Part shown: piece by piece, positions 57,632-64,000 of the stretch
Position numbering within the stretch: the first letter of the stretch is position 1
How the letters are laid out: each line of letters opens with the position of its first letter
DNA from: Caulobacter hibisci
GTDB lineage: Bacteria; Pseudomonadota; Alphaproteobacteria; Caulobacterales; Caulobacteraceae
Direction of reading: 5' to 3'
Assembly: GCF_016135805.1 (NCBI RefSeq)
Contig: NZ_JADWOX010000001.1
Coordinates: forward strand, 372,001-436,000
DNA: 64,000 nt
Made by a program: the position numbers and the translations under genes
Notes under the pieces: model-generated
Seen by the model: only the letters and a program-made list of their open reading frames with translations
Told to the model about the DNA's origin: nothing
The model's database searches: none

Positions 57632-58423
57632 ATGCCCGCCTGGGATCCGGACGTCTATTCGCGCTACCGCGCCTATCGTGATCGGCCGGCCCTGGACCTG
57701 ATGCTGAAGATCCCCCGCGACCTGGATCCGCGCGAGATCTGGGACCTGGGCTGTGGGACCGGCGAGCACGCGGCCCTGCTGGCCGCGCGGCATCCCGAAG
57801 CGGCGGTCCACGGCCTGGATTCCAGCCCCGAGATGCTGGCGCGGGCCAAGGGGCAGGGGGCGGACGTCGACTGGGTTCTGGGCGACATCGGGCCGTGGTC
57901 GCCGGAGGTTCCGCCCGACCTGATCTTCACCAACGCCGCCCTGCAGTGGCTGGACGGGCACGCGGCGCTGTTCCCGCGCCTGCTGGAGAGCCTGGCGCCC
58001 GGCGGGGTGCTGGCCTGCCAGATCCCGCAGGTCGAGGACGCCGGCTGGCGGCGCAGCCTGCGCGAGGTGGCCGCCGACGGGCCGTGGGCGGCGCGGCTGG
58101 CCGATCTGGACGGCGTGCGCCCGGGCCACGACCCGCGCGCCTATCACGACTGGCTCTCGCCTTTGGCTTCCGACCTGGACGTCTGGACGACCACCTATGT
58201 CCACGCCCTGGAGGGCGAGGACCCGATCATCGACTGGACCTCGGGCACGAGCCTGCGGCCGTATCTGGAGCGGCTGGAGGACGGCGAGAAGGGGACGTTC
58301 CTGGCGGCTTGGCGCGAGCGGCTGGCGGTGGATTACCCCTGGCGCGCGGACGGAATCACGCTGCCCGTTCACGCGGTTGTTCGTGGTGGCGCGGCGGTAG
58401 GGGTATTTGATCCCTCTCTCTGA
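57632..58423 (+). CDS. tam: Trans-aconitate 2-methyltransferase (SAM-dependent)
   Basis: 263 residues. SAM motif IWDLGCGTGEHAALLAARHP, acidic VHGLDSSPEML, and YFTNAALQWL-like FTNAALQWLDGH as in Tam enzymes that methylate trans-aconitate. The ATG MPAWDPDVYSRYRAYRDRP has an AGGGAG site and matches family starts; a longer frame adds 36 unlikely residues. The last four codons and stop (DPSL) lie in repeat A copy 2, so the native C-terminus may have been altered slightly. Confidence 0.92.
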   Translation: MPAWDPDVYSRYRAYRDRPALDLMLKIPRDLDPREIWDLGCGTGEHAALLAARHPEAAVHGLDSSPEMLARAKGQGADVDWVLGDIGPWSPEVPPDLIFTNAALQWLDGHAALFPRLLESLAPGGVLACQIPQVEDAGWRRSLREVAADGPWAARLADLDGVRPGHDPRAYHDWLSPLASDLDVWTTTYVHALEGEDPIIDWTSGTSLRPYLERLEDGEKGTFLAAWRERLAVDYPWRADGITLPVHAVVRGGAAVGVFDPSL

Positions 58424-58747
58424 GAGAGAGGGAGGGGCCCGCGCCGCAAGGCGTGGGAGGGTGAGAGGTTACACTCTGTCCGACTTCGCCCCCTCTTCGT
58501 CATCCCGGAAAGCCCGCAGTGCTTATCCGGGACCCAGGGGACTGGATGCGGGAGAAGCGGCGCCGCCCAAGCCTTGGCCGACGCCCGGCGGCGGCCCCTG
58601 GGTCCCGGCTCTACCGCCCGCTTTCGCGGGCGTTCGGCCGGGATGACGAGGAAAGCAAAAGGGAATCGAGGTTTGCAGGTTTAGGGTGAAACCTCTCACC
58701 CTCCCACCGCTCCGCGGCGGGCCCCTCCCTCTCTCTTAGGGAGAGCG
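58412..58747. repeat. Paired family A repeat with a nested family C repeat
   Basis: Outer arms CCCTCTCTCTGAGAGAGAGGG...GAGAGGTT (58412-58470) and AACCTCTCACC...CTCTCTCTTAGGGAGAG (about 58687-58747) enclose a family C pair (about 58497-58650), which itself carries CGTCATCCCGG and CCGGGATGACG ends. The nested order shows C inserted into A. Confidence 0.85.
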
Positions 58748-58760
58748 ACTGTCTGGATCG

Positions 58761-59696
58761 TCAAGCGGCGAGCAGTAGGGCTCGAGCGTCTCTGGCCTTG
58801 GCGTTGAGACGTACGAGGAGCTTGCGGGCGACGGCGATCCTGACGCTCATCCTGGGCTTGCCGGCCTGGATGAGGCGCTGGTGGAAGGCGGCCAGGTCCG
58901 GATCATGCCGGGCCACGACGCCGGCGACGACGACCAGGATCGAGCGCACCTGGGCGCGGCCGCCGCGGACGGATCTCCTGCCCTGGCGCTTTCCGCTGTC
59001 GCTGGCGATCGGGGCCAGGCCCGCGAGCTTGGCGACGGCCTTGTTGGACACCGTGCCGATCTCGGGCATCTCGGCCATCAGCCGGGCCACGGTGCGGCCG
59101 GCCACGCCCTTGATCTCGCGGAAGGCCGCATCCAGCGCGCGCCATAGCGGGTCCTGGCTCAGCAACTCGGCGATCTGGACTTCCAGCGCCCGCGACTGCC
59201 GGGCGATCAGCGCCAGCATCTCGTCGATGATCGCCAGGACCGTCGGCTCCAGGACCAGGCGACGTTGGTTGGCCTGGGCCACCTTCAGCTCGGTGAGCTG
59301 GCGCAGCCGCGTCACTAGCGCCCGCAGTCGTTGCTGGGCCGGGCCTTCGGGGGCCTGGGCGGTCAGCCCCTTGGCCCGGGCGTAGTCGGCGATGATCCCC
59401 GCGTCGATGCGGTCGGTCTTCTCCAGCACGCCCATCGCCTCGGCGAAGCGCCGCACCGACCGGGCGTTGGCGATCGCGCAGGGCACGCCCGCTTCCCACA
59501 GCAGCCCGAACGGCAGCTTCTCGTAGCCGCCGGTCGCCTCCATCACCACCAGCGCCACGCCGTGCTCGACGCAGAACCGGCCCAACGCCGCGATCCCTTC
59601 CGGATCACGCCGCACCCTCGCCTCCAGGGTCGTCCCGCCGATCCGGCAGTCCAGCGTCTCCGACGAGACGTCCACTCCACAGATGATGTTCGCCAC
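58761..59696 (-). CDS. IS110-family DEDD transposase
   Basis: 311 residues, GTG start. The RuvC-like N-terminal domain has D in GVDVSSETLDC, E in VVMEATGGYE and the KTDRIDAGIIADYA pair. A coiled-coil region follows, and the C-terminal Transposase_20 part contains IKGVAGRTVARLMAEMPEIG and the SDSGKRQGRRSVRGGRAQVR segment with the conserved serine region. Open and intact; probably functional. Guides in this family are bridge RNAs. Confidence 0.92.
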   Translation of the reverse strand: MANIICGVDVSSETLDCRIGGTTLEARVRRDPEGIAALGRFCVEHGVALVVMEATGGYEKLPFGLLWEAGVPCAIANARSVRRFAEAMGVLEKTDRIDAGIIADYARAKGLTAQAPEGPAQQRLRALVTRLRQLTELKVAQANQRRLVLEPTVLAIIDEMLALIARQSRALEVQIAELLSQDPLWRALDAAFREIKGVAGRTVARLMAEMPEIGTVSNKAVAKLAGLAPIASDSGKRQGRRSVRGGRAQVRSILVVVAGVVARHDPDLAAFHQRLIQAGKPRMSVRIAVARKLLVRLNAKARDARALLLAA

Positions 59697-59878
59697 GGTA
59701 ACCTGCCTTGTGCATGCGATCGAAGATCAAGCGACTGTTCGGTCGTGCGTGACTGCGGCGGCGGTCCCTTAGCTCTCTCGCGGTTGAGGCCAGAGGGAAG
59801 ACGGGCGACGCGCGCCGCGTGAAGGGACCGGTGGCCGCCGGTCCCTTCACAGCACCAAGCCATCACGCAATGGCGCTG
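59697..59878 (-). ncRNA. Candidate bridge RNA region of the IS110 element
   Basis: Non-coding segment upstream of the transposase. Includes a 13-bp stem GTGAAGGGACCGG/CCGGTCCCTTCAC (about 59819-59850) and a loop-like stretch with CTCTCTC (59773-59779), identical to the tip of the family A repeats flanking the element. By known IS110 biology this is where the guide RNA is encoded; folding was not computed. Confidence 0.5.
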
Positions 59879-59889
59879 CGATCCAGATA

Positions 59890-60092
59890 CAAGGGAGGGG
59901 CCCGCGCCGCAGGCGTGGGAGGGTGAGAGGTTACACTCTGTCCGAATGACGCGCGATCAGGCGGGCGTTCGCCAGTTGTCGCGGGACTTCACGCGCAGCT
60001 GAAGGGATAGAGGTTTGCCGGTTGGCGGTGAAACCTCTCACCCTCCCACCGCTCCGCGGCGGGCCCCTCCCTCTCTCAAAGAGAGAGGGAAA
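59890..60092. repeat. Family A repeat, copy 3, left tip lost at the IS junction
   Basis: The left arm starts within AAGGGAGGGGCCCGCG, lacking the CCCTCTCTCT tip. The right arm (60027-60092) is complete, ending CTCTCTCAAAGAGAGAGGG. About 90 bp lies between. Confidence 0.8.
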
Positions 60093-60099
60093 ACAGACC

Positions 60100-61854
60100 T
60101 CACCCCATCTCCGCCAGGCTCTTCCTCCGCCGCAGCTCGGCTACGGGGATCTCCAGGCTGTCGAGCACCATGGCGGCCGCCTCGAAGCCCGCCGCCACGG
60201 CGGGTTCGAAGGCGCGCCAGTCGCGGATGTCGACGCCTTCGAGCTTGGGGGTGATCAGGACGTCGCTGGCTTCGCGGCTGGCGGCGAGGTCGCGGCCGGT
60301 GGAGACGGTGGCGGCGCGCATCAGCAGGGCGACGATCGGCGGGCCCTTGCGCCATTCGCCGGAGACCAGCCAGGTCCATAGCGACGGCGGGCGGTCGATG
60401 TCGGCGGCGGTGATGGAGCGGCCGCGGGTGACGTCGACGCCGATGATCGGGCCCAGCTGGAAGGCGCGCATGACGTCGGCCGGGAAGTTCTTCATCACCG
60501 CCCCGTCGACCAGCACCTGGTCGCCGTCGGCCACCGGCGGCAGCACGCCCGGCAGCGAGATCGAGGCCCGCAGCGCCCGGTGCAGCGGCCCCGAGCGGTG
60601 CAGGTGATAGGCCCCCGAGGTCAGGTTCGACGAGACGCAGAAGAACGGCAGCCACAGGTCGGCGATGTCGATGTCGCCGAAATGCTCGTGCAGCCGCGCC
60701 TTGACCTTGTCGCCCCGGGTCATGGCCACCAGCGGGAAGGCGATGTCGTCGAGCGGGCTGGTCTCGACGAAGGCCTTGCGGATGCGGGCCTCCATCTCGC
60801 CGTCGTCCCAGCCCATGGCCAGGCCCGCCGCGACGATGGCGCCCATCGAGGCGCCGCCGACGAAGTCGATGGGGATGCCGCGCTCGCGCAGGGCCTGGAT
60901 GGCGCCGATATGGGCGTAGGCCCGCGCGCCGCCGCCCGACAGGACCAGGCCCACGGACTGGCCGGTGAGCACCCGGGCCAGGCGCTCGACGTCGGCCAGG
61001 CGGTTTTCGCGCAGGTGGAACAGGCGGGCCGCGTCGGTGGCCTCCAGCCAGGCCTGCGAGCCCTGCGGCCGCTCGGCGGCGGGCGGCTGGAGCAGGATCA
61101 GGTCGATCAGCCGCTGGGCCTGGAGCGGCCGCGAGGCGTAGGCCGGCGGCTCGGGCGGCGGGGCCTGGTCGCCGCGGCCGACGCGGAACAGGCGGTCGAC
61201 CTGGCGGCCGACCACGTGCTTCCAGGCGGTCTCGTGGGCCTCGGCGACATAGAGCACGAAGTCGTGGGAGCGCTCGACACGGCTGAACCATTCGGTGGGG
61301 GCCAGCAGGCTCTCGCCGCCCTCGACGGTGACGGCGTAGCCCAGGGCGGCGATGCAGCGGCCGATGCGCTCGACGACGGGGCGGATGGCGTGGCAGTCGC
61401 CGGCGGCGATGAAGCCGTAGACCGAAGGATCGCCGATCGAGGCGTGGGCGCCGGCCTGGCGGGCGCGGCGGATCATCAGCCGCGACAGCTCGATCATCAC
61501 GGCGGGGTCTTCCTCGACCGCCTCGAAGAAGGCGGCACGGGGCAGGGCCAGGATTTCCGAATCGCGCAGGGCGACCATGTGGGCCGAGTGCGGGGCGCCA
61601 GCGATCATCGCCATCTCGCCGGCCGGCTCGCCCGGGCGGATCACGCCGAGGAACTGCGGCTCCTGGCCCTCCTCGCGCCGGAACGCCCCCAGGCGCCCGG
61701 TGCGCAGGAAGTAGAGGTGGTCGGAGGCCTCGCCGGGCGCATAGAGTAGGGAGCCGCCCGGCAACGAGAACCAGGCGGCGTCGCCCTCGCGCCGCTCGCG
61801 CGAGAACAACCGGGCCAGGGCCGTATCGGCCATGAAGTCTGGAAGGGTGACCAC
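60100..61854 (-). CDS. Patatin-like phospholipase with cyclic-nucleotide-binding domain
   Basis: 584 residues (GTG start; an in-frame ATG at 61833 is equally possible). The N-terminal cNMP-type domain (about 12-130) has LYFLRTGRLGAF and RPGEPAGEMAMIAG. A linker precedes the patatin domain (about 300-500) with oxyanion loop GGGARAYAHIG, nucleophile GASMG and dyad Asp in DGAVMKN. This is the NTE/RssA-like layout of bacterial lysophospholipases. Soluble, single gene; cyclic nucleotide binding is not shown. Confidence 0.93.
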   Translation of the reverse strand: MVTLPDFMADTALARLFSRERREGDAAWFSLPGGSLLYAPGEASDHLYFLRTGRLGAFRREEGQEPQFLGVIRPGEPAGEMAMIAGAPHSAHMVALRDSEILALPRAAFFEAVEEDPAVMIELSRLMIRRARQAGAHASIGDPSVYGFIAAGDCHAIRPVVERIGRCIAALGYAVTVEGGESLLAPTEWFSRVERSHDFVLYVAEAHETAWKHVVGRQVDRLFRVGRGDQAPPPEPPAYASRPLQAQRLIDLILLQPPAAERPQGSQAWLEATDAARLFHLRENRLADVERLARVLTGQSVGLVLSGGGARAYAHIGAIQALRERGIPIDFVGGASMGAIVAAGLAMGWDDGEMEARIRKAFVETSPLDDIAFPLVAMTRGDKVKARLHEHFGDIDIADLWLPFFCVSSNLTSGAYHLHRSGPLHRALRASISLPGVLPPVADGDQVLVDGAVMKNFPADVMRAFQLGPIIGVDVTRGRSITAADIDRPPSLWTWLVSGEWRKGPPIVALLMRAATVSTGRDLAASREASDVLITPKLEGVDIRDWRAFEPAVAAGFEAAAMVLDSLEIPVAELRRRKSLAEMG

Positions 61855-61945
61855 GGACGGGACGCTAAACCGATGCGGTGACCTTGGCTATCGAGGTCGA
61901 ATATCGCCGCTTTCGGTGTGAAATGGAAAAGGCTATGCCTCGCCT

Positions 61946-63538
61946 ATGCCGAAGCTGAACACGCTTATTGACAAGAACAGCGCTTCGTTCGCGAAAAACG
62001 CTGCGCACAACACGGCCCTGGCGGAGGAACTGCGCGAAAGGGTCGCGAGCGCGGCCCTGGGCGGCCCCGAGGGCGCCCGCGAACGCCATGTGGCGCGCGG
62101 CAAGCTGCTGCCGCGCGAGCGGGTGGAGCGGCTGCTCGACCCCGGCTCGCCGTTCCTGGAGATCGGCCAGCTGACCGCCTTCGACCTCTACAAGGGCGAG
62201 GCGCCGGGCGCGGGGATCATCGCGGGAATCGGCCGGGTGTCGGGCCGCGAGGTGATGATCGTGGCCAACGACGCCACGGTGAAGGGCGGCGCCTATTTCC
62301 CGATGACGGTGAAGAAGCATCTGCGCGCCCAGGAGATCGCCGAGCAGAACCGCCTGCCGTGCGTCTACCTCGTCGACAGCGGCGGGGCCAACCTGCCCCA
62401 CCAGGCCGAGGTGTTTCCCGACCGCGACCACTTCGGCCGCATCTTCTTCAACCAGGCCCGGATGAGCGCCAAGGGCATCGCCCAGATCGCCTGCGTCATG
62501 GGCTCGTGCACGGCCGGCGGGGCCTATGTGCCGGCGATGAGCGACGAGACGGTGATCGTGCGCGAGCAGGGCACCATCTTCCTGGCCGGCCCGCCGCTGG
62601 TGAAGGCCGCCACCGGCGAGGTGATCAGCGCCGAAGAGCTGGGCGGGGCCGACACTCACGGACGCCGTTCCGGTGTGGTCGACCACGTGGCCGACGACGA
62701 CGAGCACGCGCTGGAGATCGTTCGCTCGATCGTCTCCAACCTCAACGCCGAGAAGCGTCACGAGGCGGTGGTCACCGACGCCGAGCCGCCGCTCTACGAC
62801 CCGCAGGAGATCTACGGCGTCGTGCCGACCGACGTGCGCGCCCCCTACGAGGTGCGCGAGATCATCGCCCGCATCGTCGACGGCTCGGTGTTCGACGAGT
62901 TCAAGGCGTTGTACGGCACGACCCTGGTCTGCGGCTTCGCCCGGATCTGGGGCCAGCCGGTGGCGATCCTGGCCAATAACGGCGTGCTGTTTTCCGAGAG
63001 CGCGCTGAAGGGCGCGCACTTCATCGAGCTGGCCTGCAAGCGGAAGATCCCGCTGGTGTTCCTGCAGAACATCTCGGGCTTCATGGTCGGCGGCAAGTAC
63101 GAGGCCGGCGGCATCGCCAAGGACGGGGCCAAGCTGGTGACGGCGGTGGCGAGCGCGGAGGTGCCGAAGTTCACGGTGCTGATCGGCGGCAGCTTCGGGG
63201 CCGGCAACTACGGCATGTGCGGCCGGGCCTATTCACCCCGGTTCCTGTTCACCTGGCCCAATTCGCGGATCTCGGTGATGGGCGGGGAGCAGGCCGCCAG
63301 CGTGCTGGCCACGGTGCATCGTGATGCGGCCACCTGGACCGACGAGGAAGCCGAGGCCTTCAAGGCCCCGATCCGCCAGCGCTACGAGGACGAGGGCAAT
63401 CCGTACCACGCCACCTCGCGGCTGTGGGACGACGGGATCATTGATCCGGCGCAAACCCGCGACGTGCTGGGCCTGGCCATATCGGCCTCGCTCAACGCGC
63501 CGATTCCCGAGACCACCTTCGGCGTCTTCAGGATGTGA
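61946..63538 (+). CDS. mccB: 3-methylcrotonyl-CoA carboxylase carboxyltransferase subunit
   Basis: 530 residues. Acyl-CoA carboxyltransferase with N- and C-half crotonase-like domains: [29 protein letters not shown] and [26 protein letters not shown] are MccB/LiuB signatures. Needs a biotinylated alpha subunit (mccA) expected further right. It follows the leucine path after isovaleryl-CoA dehydrogenase. Leads an operon with the hydratase 63 bp downstream. Confidence 0.95.
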   Translation: MPKLNTLIDKNSASFAKNAAHNTALAEELRERVASAALGGPEGARERHVARGKLLPRERVERLLDPGSPFLEIGQLTAFDLYKGEAPGAGIIAGIGRVSGREVMIVANDATVKGGAYFPMTVKKHLRAQEIAEQNRLPCVYLVDSGGANLPHQAEVFPDRDHFGRIFFNQARMSAKGIAQIACVMGSCTAGGAYVPAMSDETVIVREQGTIFLAGPPLVKAATGEVISAEELGGADTHGRRSGVVDHVADDDEHALEIVRSIVSNLNAEKRHEAVVTDAEPPLYDPQEIYGVVPTDVRAPYEVREIIARIVDGSVFDEFKALYGTTLVCGFARIWGQPVAILANNGVLFSESALKGAHFIELACKRKIPLVFLQNISGFMVGGKYEAGGIAKDGAKLVTAVASAEVPKFTVLIGGSFGAGNYGMCGRAYSPRFLFTWPNSRISVMGGEQAASVLATVHRDAATWTDEEAEAFKAPIRQRYEDEGNPYHATSRLWDDGIIDPAQTRDVLGLAISASLNAPIPETTFGVFRM

Positions 63539-63601
63539 CGGTTCAAGCGGAACCTCGGCTTTGGGCGTACCATTAGACTTCCCATTAGAAGGAGCGTGCT
63601 C

Positions 63602-64000
63602 ATGACCAACCCCATCGCCGACCCGATCGTCGAGGTGCCGGACACCGACGCCATGAGCCCGCTGGTCCATATCGACTCGACGCCCGAGGGGGCGGTGACG
63701 GTGTGGATCAATCGGCCGGAAAAGAAGAACGCCTTCGATTCGGCGACCATCGCCGCTCTTGCTCAAGCGTTCGAGACCCTGCACGGGGCCGAGGGCGTGC
63801 GGGTGGTGTTCCTGCGCGGCGTGGGCGGGACCTTCTGCGCCGGCGCCGACCTGGAATGGATGGCGGCGGCCGCCGACTGGAGCGAGGACGACAACCGGAC
63901 CGACGCGCTGGAGCTGGCGCATATGCTGAAGGCGCTGCACGACGTGCCAGCCCTTACCGTGGCCCTGGTCGAGGGCGCGGCCTTCGGCGGCGGGGCGGGG
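63602..64000 (+). CDS. liuC: Enoyl-CoA hydratase/isomerase, probably methylglutaconyl-CoA hydratase (partial)
   Basis: 133 residues visible; the C-terminus is beyond the window. Crotonase fold: NRPEKKNAFDS, first oxyanion segment GTFCAGADLEWM, second GAAFGGGAG. ATG follows AGAAGGAGCGTGCTC. The place behind mccB is the usual one for the hydratase of leucine breakdown; the exact substrate follows from context. Confidence 0.88.
   Translation, partial: MTNPIADPIVEVPDTDAMSPLVHIDSTPEGAVTVWINRPEKKNAFDSATIAALAQAFETLHGAEGVRVVFLRGVGGTFCAGADLEWMAAAADWSEDDNRTDALELAHMLKALHDVPALTVALVEGAAFGGGAG

Larger units (their letters stand above)
58753..59886 (-). mobile_element. IS110-family insertion sequence
   Basis: About 1.13 kb bounded by an 8-bp inverted pair CTGGATCG (58753-58760) and CGATCCAG (59879-59886). 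Contains one transposase gene and about 180 bp of non-coding DNA on its upstream side, the IS110-type plan. It abuts a truncated CT/GA hairpin tip of family A repeats on each side: CTCTCTCTTAGGGAGAG on the left and AAGGGAGGGGCCC on the right. Exact ends are inferred. Confidence 0.8.

Overview
The window is GC-rich alphaproteobacterial chromosome, most likely Caulobacter or a close relative. The best markers are a clear SpmX orthologue (muramidase-like domain with Glu19, acidic/proline-rich middle, two C-terminal membrane spans) preceded by a sigma-54-type promoter, an HWE-family histidine kinase, large TonB-dependent receptors and DUF805/DUF885 proteins. Both ends cut genes: an RND efflux permease at the left and an enoyl-CoA hydratase at the right.

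Layout. 0-4 kb: RND efflux permease and its membrane-fusion partner, then a small secreted BA14K-like protein. 4-10.3 kb: a pseudouridine synthase and the full EF-P beta-lysylation set (epmB, epmA, efp), with a LysR regulator and a VOC protein between. 10.3-15.9 kb: carbohydrate enzymes (GH9 glucanase, PL10 pectate lyase) with a DUF885 peptidase-like protein. 16-20 kb: a small protein, an HWE kinase and a class A PBP. 20.6-28 kb: Asp/Glu racemase and D-cysteine desulfhydrase/L-cysteate sulfo-lyase pair, TPR and secreted proteins, a zinc peptidase, an unknown 708-residue membrane protein and a rhomboid protease. 28-35 kb: TPP riboswitch and thiC, a zeta-kinase remnant, an S41 peptidase, msrB and small enzymes. 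35-44.5 kb: a giant LamG exoprotein overlapping a GlcG/HbpS gene, pccA, four DUF805 membrane proteins in tandem, lipB and a FliN-like protein. 44.6-49 kb: tRNA-Leu(GAG), mgtE, spmX, isovaleryl-CoA dehydrogenase. 49-60 kb: an accessory-looking stretch with an AT-rich island, a YMGG/GYYD-repeat protein, a TonB-dependent receptor with a long gene-poor leader, very small ORFs, trans-aconitate methyltransferase, nested intergenic repeats and an IS110-family element. 60-64 kb: cNMP-patatin esterase, then the leucine-catabolism genes mccB and liuC.

How the parts connect. A 12-bp palindrome, GACACCGGTGTC, occurs perfectly or nearly so in non-coding DNA upstream of the GH9/DUF885 pair, the PL10 lyase, the LamG exoprotein and, farther off, the TonB-dependent receptor. 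This suggests one LacI-type sugar regulon spread over the window. ivd, mccB and liuC are steps of leucine degradation, but here they are separated by the 13-kb accessory stretch. At least four families of palindromic intergenic repeats occur, often as inward-facing pairs, sometimes nested, and the IS110 element sits at the tip of one of them.

The least explained items are a 20-codon ORF with a near-perfect Shine-Dalgarno and its own terminator (57094-57156, minus strand), a hairpin-rich candidate small RNA near 16.0 kb, the IS110 element with a possible bridge RNA, and the 708-residue membrane protein. Everything was read by eye; family assignments rest on recognised motifs, not database searches.
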